Shown here: positions 22,238 through 33,200 of the stretch, in pieces
How positions within the stretch are numbered: position 1 is the first letter of the stretch
Layout: every line of letters starts with the position of its first letter
Source of the DNA: Dendrophyllia cribrosa
Taxonomy: Eukaryota; Cnidaria; Anthozoa; Scleractinia; Dendrophylliidae
Direction: 5' to 3'
Assembly (NCBI GenBank): GCA_024195265.1
Contig: JAJLRJ010000013.1
Span: 2,799,075 to 2,863,074, forward strand
DNA: 64,000 nucleotides
Position numbers and translations under genes: made by a program
The notes under the pieces: generated by a model
Told to the model about the DNA's origin: nothing
The model's database searches: none
The model's input: only the letters and a program-made list of their open reading frames with translations

Positions 22238-22464
22238 AGGGGCAGTATCATGAGGGCAAAATTTGAAAACGTTTGGTCCATGTTTTCAAGTTTGATTCGG
22301 CAAATTCAAAAAGGCCGTCGAGAAGTGGAGGTATTTGTTGAATCAAAAAATCTGTTTTGATAGCCGGAAGAAAAAAAATCACTTTTGACAGTGATATGTC
22401 CAAAATTCCGGTGCAAGAACAATGAACAGTACCGCGCGTGGAACCTCATGATACTGCCCCTTTT
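22238..22464. mobile_element. MITE-like element with 20-bp termini
   Basis: Near-perfect inverted termini AAAGGGGCAGTATCATGAGG and CCTCATGATACTGCCCCTTT enclose about 185 bp of non-coding sequence. Confidence 0.85.
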
Positions 22465-23012
22465 CCAGCAGTGGCCAACCACCGGGCATTTGCATTTTTT
22501 TGAAAAAAATGGTAAATGCCCCACGGTGGGGACAAGTAAGCCATTCAAATTCCCTGCGGTCGGGCCAAAAAAGAATGGTAAATGCCCCACCCCGGGGTTC
22601 ATACATCTCAAGTTTAAATAATATTTGTCTTGTAGCTAAATTAAAGCCAGTGAACAGACTAGAGTACTGTAAGTTGAGAAAAAATGAGGTTTATTAAATA
22701 TATTCATCCGTTTTCATCTATTAAATCATGCAGTACAAGTATATAGTACTATAGTATTTGCATATCAAGCATCCAAATGGTCATTGAGCGAAGTGAAATA
22801 TCTGAGTGAAGCAAATCCAAGGGAAACGGCTTTTGGTTCAAGTTATCTGAAAGTTCGAGAAACCGAGGGTTCAAGAAATCGAAGTTCCACTGTAGTTCGA
22901 ACGGCTGTCAATTCAAGAAGCCGCTACAGACTTATGCATCTTCTTAAATTATTTTGCTTTGAAATGAAAACATTTACGATATACTAAAAAGAAACAAAAC
23001 GATCAAACATAC

Positions 23013-23094
23013 CCTTAAAAATGTCTACAAGTTTTTCTAGCCCTTGCTGGACCAGCCATTCTCCGACAAACTCCTCGTTCTTGAAGGATGCCAT
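23013..23094 (-). CDS. Orphan first exon with SAM-like start
   Basis: On the minus strand an ATG in good context (AACATGG) opens 27 codons ending at a consensus donor (G then GTATGT). The peptide contains EEFVGEWLVQQGLEKLVDIF, which matches the first helices of a sterile alpha motif domain (VxxWLxxxGLxxYxxxF pattern). The remaining exons should lie at lower coordinates, but none was found before the WD40/SOCS gene. It may have a very long intron, be a broken gene, or be a chance match. Confidence 0.4.
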
Positions 23095-23218
23095 GTTTGA
23101 AGAGTTGTCAAACTGCGGGGCAAAGCCATGTGGCTGTCAAATTCCCTGGGGTAAGTGACGGGTGTACTAATACCCGCCCCTCGGGCCAAGCTACATTTAT
23201 AAATATGTATCCTACGCA

Positions 23219-23465
23219 GCGTTAATCCACCGTAGGAAAAAAGATGGCGGCTGTTCATTTTACCACAATACCTTGCGGACCTAACACAGCACATAAGGCA
23301 CAAGGAAAGCCAAATTTTTACAATATTTGTTCCAGTACTAAGGACAATGTGTAGACTAAATTTGAAGATTTTATAACTTTTCCTTACATTTTTATGAACG
23401 TTGTTTTGTGCGCTAAGAATTATGGGTAAATGTACCAGTCGCCATCTTTTTTCCTACCGAGGATT
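23219..23465. repeat. Inverted repeat carrying YY1-like AAGATGGCGGC
   Basis: Ends share TAGGAAAAAAGATGGCG (left) and its complement CGCCATCTTTTTTCCTA (right). The AAGATGGCGGC motif is the well-known YY1 consensus of animal promoters, so the element places two opposed YY1-like sites between the two gene starts. Confidence 0.65.
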
Positions 23466-23588
23466 GTAGTTATGTGAAAAAATGTTAAGTTTAACACTTT
23501 TTACAGCGTTAAACTTAATTAACACTTTTTCACCAAGCTAGATTTGCTCATGCCCCACCCCCGGGATGGCAACATGTGTAAATGGCCC

Positions 23589-23609
23589 GGGGGGGGGGGG
23601 GGGGGGGGG
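23589..23609 (+). repeat. Poly-G run
   Basis: About 20 consecutive G bases after GGCCC, at the edge of a CCCCGGG-rich repeat fragment. The exact length is likely to be uncertain in any assembly. Confidence 0.9.
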
Positions 23610-24264
23610 CGGATGGGCACTGCTGGAATTGACTCAACCATTAACTCAGAGAATAGGCGACCGGCGATCGAAATCAATTCACTTTGTTGACAAGATCAAT
23701 ATATTACATTGGGAAACATTATACAGATTATATTAAGAACTTAAATATTTTATCTGCAAGCTAAGATTTAGACACGAATACGAATACAGCACGCAAACTA
23801 CAAGAATTATTATGTGCTGATGTGTGTGATGTTATATTTTGTTCAGGCAATATCGAATTAAAATCTGGATAAACATCTGGCTCTTTTTACCTTTGTTGAA
23901 TTTAGAAGGTGACCGCAGGCTTTCAAAGGTGTACATAGTAAAAGCCTGTACTGTGTGTTTGAACGAATGAACCTCTGTTCGTTGGAGAAGATCAACGAAA
24001 GTAGTTATTGACCCTGCCCCGATGGAAAATATTTTGTCACAGGGTGGCACGTGACCAGCCGCAACCACAGGGTCTCTCGTAATTGAAGAGAGAGAGGACC
24101 TGGGAACGAAGTTGACCCAAATCAAATAAATCAACACACGCGGTAATCGAACGGCCAGGATCCGTAGGAAACGCCGGTTCGCGATCAAACAGACCAGACG
24201 CCCAGACGTAGCGATACATAAATAAAGTCGAGTAAAGATAAAAGAAGAAGTGTTCTTTGGTAAA

Positions 24265-27200
24265 ATGGCGAGTATCCGTGAATCCACACAGGAAAGATCT
24301 ATCAGGTAAGATAATGTTCGTTTATCCAACGGCCGTCAGAAGGTTTGTATATGCGCTATACGGGTTTCTACTGTCAGCACGTGATAATGATGATGAAACC
24401 TTTATTGAAGTGTCATCATATCACAATAACGGGGGGTGACAACCCTAAGAAGGCCTGTTTCGGGAGAAAAACAAAATTCTTCCGGGAATCTGAAGATTTT
24501 GCCGGGAATCGGGAGACTCGAAAAAATTTCGGGGAAACATGAGATAAGCTTAATGTTGTTAAAATTTCGGGAGGTTTGAAATTTTTGCGAGAATGTCTCC
24601 GAAAAAATCGGGAAGATATTCCAAATTTTCGGGACAACTTTCAGTTCCACACAGTATTGCTCAAACAGCGTTTGTTAGAGTTGTCACCCCCCGTATAATA
24701 TATAGATAGGCCGAGCCTAACAACGGTGAAACTTAACTAAAGTGAAAGGTCAGAAGCACAAGAATTAAGATTGACGACCGGGCTATTTTTTAATTTTAGC
24801 AATTCTGAAAAACAGTTAGCTTATTACACGGTACAGCCTACAGGTCCAATGAAATTAGAGTTAGAGGTTGTTAAGAACTGCGTGGTATCTGATTACGCGA
24901 CCGTCTGCACTTTAGACCGTACAAAAGTTCACAAAAACAACTTTTTCAACGTCTAGAATATAGTACGACTACTTTCCGAATAAAATACACTTGTTGCTAG
25001 TCAAAAATTGCCCGAGAAACTGATTTGGAAATCAAAATTGCAAAATTACACAAACATTTGCATAAGGCGACGTTAGTGAAGAAAATCCAAGTCTTGTTTT
25101 GTTAACATAAAATCGCTTTTCAATCTATGTAATGAATGAACAAACACATAAAAATGGACAACACAATCTTATTCAAATCGCCATTAGTTTAAGTGGCTGT
25201 CTCCCTAAGGTACTCATAATCAAAATTAGTCATGAAACAGATTTTCTTCAAATCTTGCATGTGAATTACACTTTGTCTAGTAACTTTAAAAACACATTTC
25301 GTTTGGTCTGAAAATGCTTTCTTCAACAATTTACAGGGGGTCCCCTGGGGGACCAAATTTGATATTTTTTTAGTATGAAAAATGCAAAATTTCCCTAACT
25401 TTTTTATGTTTGTTTTCATGATATTTAAGATTAAGGTGGCTGAACACAGTTTGCGCACGCTCTTCAATTTCAGCTGCTTACGTGAGTCAGCACACGCAGA
25501 GTTTTGAGAAAAACAAATGTGGCGCCTATATTCAGCGATCATTTTATTTTGCTCAGCGTGGATGACGAAAGTGTTGTTTTTCGTCTTAAAATCAAACAAT
25601 TTGTTGCTCATAAAACTGTTTGTTGAATCAATAGATAATTTATGGAACCATTGAAGAAATACACTGCCTTTTTGGTCGTTTTTGTCTTTGGATCAAGAAC
25701 CCAGTCAAATGCAACGCATGCGCAGTTGACCAAAAAATTGTGACTGGATGTTTTAGCGACTTTCCTCGGAAACATGCTGATTTCTACGGAACCACTTGTT
25801 AGAATTTCACAAAATTTGGCAGCAATAATAGTTCCGAATATGCCGAACTTACCTGCCATCAAAAATTTGAAATCTAACAGAGGAGATTTTTACAAAATGC
25901 AAACATATTAAACCACAAATTATGGAAGATCCCTCTGTCAAAATTACACGATTCCAGTGTTAACACGCGAAATTTTACGAGTTTACTGAAGACAAATGAT
26001 GGACAAAATCTAACGACTAGATTTTCTGAAAATAAACGAAACCAAATATTGCAGGCTGATTTACAATCCACCGTGTTGCCATGGCAACACCCTTAAAGCT
26101 CAACAAAAATATCAAAATATATAGCTTGTTGCTTAATCATATGCCTCACCAATTTTGGACGCCCAGACGTTAGTGGTTTAAAAATGACAATGAATGACGC
26201 ATAGGTACAGTGAAACTGTGCTCAGCCACCTTAAGTCTTCGTTGTTCTATGGCTGCAAGGAAATTGCTGTACGATGATCCACTTTTGGTTTAGATGAATT
26301 TTTGTGAACCCATTTTTCCTGTTTTATTACAAGCTGTGTAAGTGGGTTGATAGAAGTTAAGTAATGATCCGCATAAGAAGGATAGCGCTGAACGGCAATG
26401 CACGATGGAATGTCAACTTTTTTCATTGTTACAACTAGTGATCTCATTGGCCTAGACTAAAAAACTGCTAAGAAGTTAAGATTCAAGGTGCATTTTGTCT
26501 AATTTTTTTAAGGTTTCAAGTCATTTGAGACCCAATCACCCAACATGCAATTTTTAAAAGATAATTTGTATTTGGGGAACTTCATCAAAGAAGCAAAATT
26601 ATTAGCTGTCTTCTGCTATTCTGATTGGTTAAGCACGAACATTTCCTAAAATTTATTTGACGCAAATGGATTTTCTTTATTTTTATAATGAAATATAATT
26701 ATGAACCATCAGCTCCTCCTCTCTTCTTGAAACCAAAGATATTCTATGTGGGAAAGAGCCAATGCCGCAGAACAATGAAGTTTACTATAGTTCTTATGTG
26801 GAGCATTACGTAATGTTTGACTACTTGAAACAATGATATGGAAACTTTTATAATGTTGTAATAATAACTGGACTCGTACCTGTCTAAAAACAGTATAATT
26901 TAGCTCTGTGTCAAATTTTAAGTATTGCGAGAAGTTGCCAAAGTGAGGAAAATTCTGCATTTTTTATACTAAAAAAAAATATCAAATTTGGTCCCCAAGG
27001 GGACCCCCCTGTAAATTGCTGAAGAAAACATTTTGAGACCAAACAAAATGTGTTTTTAAAGTTACTAGACAAAGTGTTCTTCACATGCAAGATTTGAAGA
27101 AAATCTGTTTCATGAGTAATTTTGATTATGAGGATCTTAGGGAGACAGCTACTTACAAGCAAAATGCATACCATTTATAGCGCATCAAGTTTGAGCTGCC

Positions 27201-30200
27201 TTCAATGAAATTCAAGAAATCGATACAACTGATTTTAATCACGTTTTAAAAACAATTCTCCAAAACTAACAAGAACACAAAGAAAAAGTCAATCACAGAT
27301 TGATATCAACATAAATTCCCATCGAAAAATGTAATCTGTTTTTCCTTTAAGTATGAGGGGTAATTACCGCCAAAATTAAGTTTGGGATTTAGTTATGCTG
27401 TTTGCCAATGCGGTTTTTACTGTTTTCACTGGTGTTTTTGATGTTACGAATTGTGTTTTACGTGTTCTCAATTATGTTCGGCAAAACATCGCTGTTGTTT
27501 TTGTTGCCCTTGCATTCGATTATTCGTTGCAAATTTTGTTTTCTGCGTAAACAATTCTCTTCTGTATTTACGCATTTTGTTGTTCCATATTGTGTTATGC
27601 GAACTGTGATTTCATTATTTGTGTTTCAAATTATGTTCTTCCAAATCCGGGTCTTTAGGGAGCGTGGCCGCTATGGTCTGGCGCAAGTAATAAATTATGC
27701 ATATTTTTCCGGTGGAAAGAAAATTTATGCTACTCTCGTAAGTGGTAATTTACTTGTAAATTAGAGTTAACAACTCGGAGCGTTTTTCATGAATGTATGT
27801 AGACTGTTTATTCATCCAGGCATTCATGACAGCTCACTTAGTAGTATCTTATTTATGGCTGTCAACATTTGAACTGTGTCACGCGTGACATTGTACTCAA
27901 CCAGACTGAACTGCTCTTTGAGTTATGATAAGTATGCGTTGTTATCTTTGTGTAATCAATACAAAGTTATGCCTTATCGGGCCTCACATGCTAGTTTGCA
28001 TGCTTTATACTGTGCCATTAATAGTGCATTGTTTGTGGTCTGTAATCGATACAAAGTTATGCCTTATCAGGCTTTTATACATAGCTGCGTGTTCGCGTGT
28101 TCTCTCCCTGTACAGCACCTTGTGTTGCCGTGAGTTCACCATTTGCTTATCTCAGTTTACTGTGCTCTGTTTTTTCTCCCACCTCACCCCTCCTTATCAA
28201 TAAAGCTGGACTACGGGCTTGGGTGCACACCTGCCACTTAGGGTTGCACGTAGCAGACTGGGTGGGACCCTGACCCCACCTTAGCCTTACACTAGCCGGG
28301 TGTGGCATGCGCCACACTCGTTGGCTCATCCCTTAGTTTTATTGCATTTTACCAGGTGTGGGATGCCCCACACTTGTTGGCTCATCCATTACCGGTGGGG
28401 TGTGTTGCTGCCACCCCCTTTATATTACCGTTGCAGGGTGTGTCGCTGCCACCCTTATTTTAGTCCAGGGTGCACCCAACAACCTTGGTCCCATTTACTG
28501 CCAAAACATTGTGTGGTTCTCTTGTGTATTTACTTATAAGCGGGAAAGTTGTTAACAGACCAAGCATGATGGCAGAAGTCGTGAGGACTCGTCTTTGAGC
28601 ATGGATAAATGAGATTTCAAAATTCACAACTTGCCTCACCAAACTTGGATTCTGATAGCCAGGAATCAGTTTATTATCGTGTTGAAACTCTCTATAACAC
28701 AGTTGTAAGGTTCGATGGAGTTTGTGGAATTGACGGCATTTATATATTGTTTACCATCTGAGAGAAGTGCGGGACCTTATACTCAGCTCCCATAATCTTT
28801 CTTTTTCTGCACATATATGCAATGAGATTTGCATCTCATTGCAAACTTGATACCTTAGAAGAGGCGATTATTAAAAAAAAAAGTGTTAAACTTCTGATGG
28901 TTTGCTTATTTTCCTTTGTGAACTTTGGAATGGAAAGGGGGAGCGATTCTAGAATACCCGGCCACTTATTTACATTTCACTGAATGTTTTGTAGAACAAG
29001 GCATATGAGAACAAAAGGATCCATTCTTATTCGATGAAATCAAAATAAGTGGCCGGTTATTCTAGAATCTAACCAGGGATAGGAAAGAGACAGAACTACT
29101 GTTCAGTGGGAAGGGATCCTGAAGAGCTGGTAAAAAGGAGTCTGCTTAATCTTTTAACTCCTAAGGGTACCAATCATAAAAATTCAAGAAATTACATTTC
29201 ATAAAATATAAAAAAAAATTGTACCATTCAAAAGCACTACTGAAGATGTTTCATTTGAATGGTTACGCCATAGGATTTGGTTCACAGACTCAAAAGTTAG
29301 AACTACGTACATTACACGTCTCCATAATGACTCTGAGAATTTGCCACAATTAGAAACGAGAAGGAAACTGGGCCAAGTAAACTTTCGTAACGACTTCTGG
29401 GATCGTTACAGGGGACGCTTCTTTTGTCTCTGTTCCCAGTAACAGTCCCAGAAGTCGTTGTGAAAGTTCACCCGGCCCAGTTTCCTTCTCGATTCTAAAG
29501 TGGCGAATGAAAGGGTTTAATAGAAGTGCAATGAGGCGAAGCTTTTGGGGAGTCAAAGTGTAACACCGGTGCAAAAAGTGTAATACCAGTGCAAAAAGTG
29601 TAACACTAGTGCAAATTACAAATCAAAAATAAAAATTGATGCAAAAATGTTTTGCAAAAAAAAATTTTCCAAAAAAATTTTTTTTTTTCCAAAAAAAAGG
29701 AAAAAAAATTTGCAAAAACAAAAGAAAATTCCAAAAAAAATGGATGCAATTTTTTTTTCATGTATAATTATTAATAAGTAATCATACGGTTGTCTCGTTC
29801 AATTTGGGATAAATTTGCACTTGTGAGTTTTTTGAAAAACTCACTCGTGCAAATTAATCCCAAATTGAACTCGAAACAGTATGATTACCTATACTAATAG
29901 TGATGTATTGACAAGATGCACTTGACAGAGCAATCAACTCAGACTACCCGCCATTAAACTAGAATGTACTAGGAAATCGTTTTTTTACCATGGCAGTGTA
30001 GTTTTTAATAATTGATAGATTCTCTTGTTAATATTGCATTTTTTATTTATATATTTTTATCCATTACTTAATTAGCAATTTTATTGATTCTTTTATTTTG
30101 TATATTGTTTTTATATTTATCTTAAGGGCCTCTATTGATAACAGTTTTTTACCTTAGTTTGTAATTACTGAAAGAGTTACCCAGTGTAAATAAAAGTATC

Positions 30201-33200
30201 TATCTTATCACCCACTTTTTTGTGAGTGCGGTGTCAAAATTAAGTTTCTAACCCAAAGACCACACCTCCTGTGCCTACAAATATCTTTTTCTTTTTTCAA
30301 GCCAATTTCTGCTTAGAAATAATATTTGTGCTTTTCAACTGAATTATTGGCCTAGACTCCACATCAGTGATGAACAGTTGAAGAGTCGTATGCTGTTGGC
30401 AGTTCCAAAGAAAGGAAGACTCTATGATCAGTGCATTACCTTAGTGGAGAGAGCTGGAATTAAGGTAAAGTAAGCCAGCTTTAGCTGTGATAAGTTATGC
30501 TATATATGCTCTCTACAGTTATGCTCTCAGCCCTTAAAGTGCACATAACGTTTAATTTTTTATTTTCTCATCTAAATGTAAACACCACACAAGGAACCTC
30601 TGCGAAACAAGTTCGCGCTTTGCAAATCGCGAACTTTGCGCTTTGCAATCTTCAAAATCCTATTTTTTGTGGTATACCTGTCCCGCTGTTAAGAAGGCCA
30701 ACGGGCTGAGCCACATGTTCCTTAATCTACGTCACAGTTCCTTTGTTTGAAGTCACAAGTTCCTTTGTTTGAAGTTATGTGTTCCTTAATCTACCTCACA
30801 GATCCTTTGTTAACCGAGAGAGACCGAGAGGAGACTAATGCGAATGGTGGACCAAAATGGCGGCAAATTTCGAAGACTTTAAAAAGTCATAAAAAATTCA
30901 TGTTTTGCTGAAATCAAAAAAATTTTCGCAGATGTTCATTACATGTACGTGATGTGTAGATTTAGATAAGAAAATAAAAAAACCATTATGGGCACTTTAA
31001 CTAAATGGCTGCTGGCATTAAACCAGCCTATGTTGAATTTTGCAGACATGTGTCACTCACAACTGTACTCAGCCTGGTGTTTTGTTGAGCCGAGAAAGCA
31101 TTCTCTAAAGTTCTAAAGTAATGACATGTTCATTTAAGTTAAAATAGAAGAGAGCCAATCAGGTTATTGTCTTTCAATTATTGAAAGTACATTTTGACTC
31201 TTTAATTCAGTCAAAATATTTTTTTTCAAGAATGTGGGATGTTTGAGCTTATTGAGTCTCTATAACTTCAGCTTATATTGGCTAGTCATAATTTTAGCAG
31301 TATAATGCTTTTTTGGCTTACAAAACATGAAAAATATCAAAATTCAACTGAGCCCTTTTGCAATTTAAATTTTTTTTAACCTTTACACTCTCTTTCAGTA
31401 TCACAAGAAAATACGCCTGGATTTGGCTCTGTGTACTTCACTCAACAGTAAGATTTTGGAAACATGATGGTTATGCATTGTAAATCTTTATTTCTGAATT
31501 ATTTAATCTTAGTTTATACTATTTTTATTTTGCAGTGGCTCTTGTGTTTCTTCCTGCATCAGACATTGCTCTTTATGTCAGTCAAGGAAGGTCAGTGAAT
31601 ACCGGGGGCTCGTGTTCTTTAATATTTTATAGTTTCTAAACTCATGTCCAATAGATAAGCTTCGGGAACGAAGGTGCCTTTAGGTATGGTGGAGCCACAC
31701 CTGATACGAGCAGGAGTTGCAGGTATCCATGGCAACCCTGAGAGCAGCAACCATCAGGCTTCCGTTGATAGAATCAGTGGAGATACTTGCTAACCCATAT
31801 ACAGTACTAACGTAAACCAACAGCTGGAGTCGACGGAGAGGGATGGGAGCAGCAAAGTTACACACATGTGTGATTGAATGCTAAACACAATTTGCACATC
31901 CACACACAGCGGGAACACAAAGCACGTAACACTTCTGCAAAAACCCTGTATGCATGCACAACCTTAAGCAAATGACCACCATGAACTGCCATTATTGCAC
32001 TAACCAACATGTGGCTTATTGAGTCTAACTTAAGGGGGCTATCACCTATGTCATGGCGGTTTTATGTTTTTGTCTCAGACTGTGTAGAATTAAAACTGAG
32101 CATCTATTTCAAACATGAAATGCTTTTAGAACACCAAGAACAAGATATCATGTAAATTCTTGTACAAAGAAAAAAAAACCCATAATCAGTTTTTAGCAAA
32201 TTTTCTAAAACAAATTTGAAAAAATTGTCCATTTTTTCAAGTTGCAATCGTCTACTTCCATCCTAACGATCTGTATAAGTCATCAGACACTTGTTTATAG
32301 TTTCATTATACTTGTAAAGCAATTTTAAACAAAACTGGACCATTATTTTTGCATTTCCTCTGAAATAATAATAAGTCTTTATTCATCAGATAAAAATACA
32401 TCATCATTTGTTTTTGTTACAATCTGTTACATATACAATGCCCTTTAGCTTTTTAAAGTAACACTAAAAATGGTAACAAGCCTCTTTAACCTAAATTTCA
32501 TTTACAAATTAAAGCCACATTTTAACAAGTGAAAATTATTACATGTATGTAGTCATCACCAGTTATTTATTCTTCAGATTGTTACTTCAATAGCGGCCCT
32601 TATGCATGTTTACATCTGGTTAGCTAATTTCACCCCCAAGCCTCGCTTTCGAAGTGGAAACCTGTGACAATCTCATCAATGTATTCTCAAAGGAGCAAAG
32701 TTGAAAAGAATACCCACTCAAAAACAACGTGAACTTGTCAAAGGTTTGCAAGGAATTTCACACAAACGAGGTTTGGTGGTGAATTTTGGGCTGGTGACAT
32801 CATCATGCATAAGGCTATATTGAAGGGCTGTCAGAGCATGACACCAGCCTAAGTCAAATTTTAAAATATTTCACCCACAAATTGTGTTTTTTTAAAGTGC
32901 CCATAACGATTTTTTTTTAATTTCTTATCTAAATCTACACGTCACGTAATGAACATCTGCGAAAAAATTTTTTTGATTTCAGCAAAACGTGAATTTTTTA
33001 TGAATATTTCAAATCTTCCAAATCCTATTTTTTTGTGGTATAGCCGTCCCGCTCAGTTAAGAAGGCCAACGGGCTCACATGTTCCTTAATGTACATCACA
33101 GTTCCTTTGTTAAAATCACAGGTTCCTTTGTTTGAAGTTATGTGTTCCTTAATCTACATCACGGATCCTTTGTTAACAGAGAGAGACCGAGAGGAGACTA

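Larger units (their letters stand above)
18848..23012. other. Intergenic, repeat-bearing region after the WD40/SOCS gene
   Basis: 4.2 kb without a firm gene. It contains a family repeat copy (18975-19190), a possible membrane-spanning exon (20016-20235), an AATAAA at 21819, a MITE at 22238-22464, and GGTAAATGCCCCAC repeats around 22510-22600. Several short ORFs here are T-rich or repeat-derived and were not accepted. Confidence 0.5.
23095..24264. other. Interval upstream of hisG
   Basis: 1.17 kb between the minus-strand candidate exon and the proposed hisG start. It holds an inverted-repeat element at 23219-23465, a GTTAAACTTAA/TTAACACTTTT hairpin near 23485-23530, a G homopolymer at 23589-23609, and AT-rich sequence. 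The last 250 bases are the presumed hisG promoter and 5' UTR; no TATA box is clear. Confidence 0.5.
25190..27157. mobile_element. 2-kb structure bounded by 215-bp inverted repeats
   Basis: The arms (25190-25405 and 26938-27157) are about 90% identical by eye; the left arm includes GGCTGTCTCCCTAAGG, GAAACAGATTTTCTTCAAAT and GACCAAATTTGATATTTTTT. The interior contains a second element (25431-26234) and a segment repeated at 47617-48075. No transposase-like ORF is seen, so this is a non-autonomous or decayed DNA transposon. Confidence 0.85.
24306..30355. other. hisG intron 1 (about 6 kb), repeat-filled
   Basis: No supported gene within. It contains a MITE (24429-24694), a 2-kb inverted-repeat structure (25190-27157), T-rich sequence (27380-27660), a possible LTR-like stretch with a CAATAAAGCTGG motif near 28198, and several foldback elements (28945-29072, 29347-29505, 29783-29900). 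The intron assignment depends on exon 1 being at 24265. Confidence 0.55.

Noticed and set aside
27402..27764. 120-codon hydrophobic plus-strand ORF
   Set aside because: It is T/G-rich low-complexity sequence with repeated TGTTTT/TTTGTTG blocks; the hydrophobicity follows from base composition and there is no recognisable family.
27850..28560. Possible solo LTR (CAATAAAGCTGG motif, GTGTGGGATGCC repeats)
   Set aside because: No paired LTR, primer-binding site or retroviral-type coding sequence is visible, and the TG/CA ends and target duplication could not be defined.
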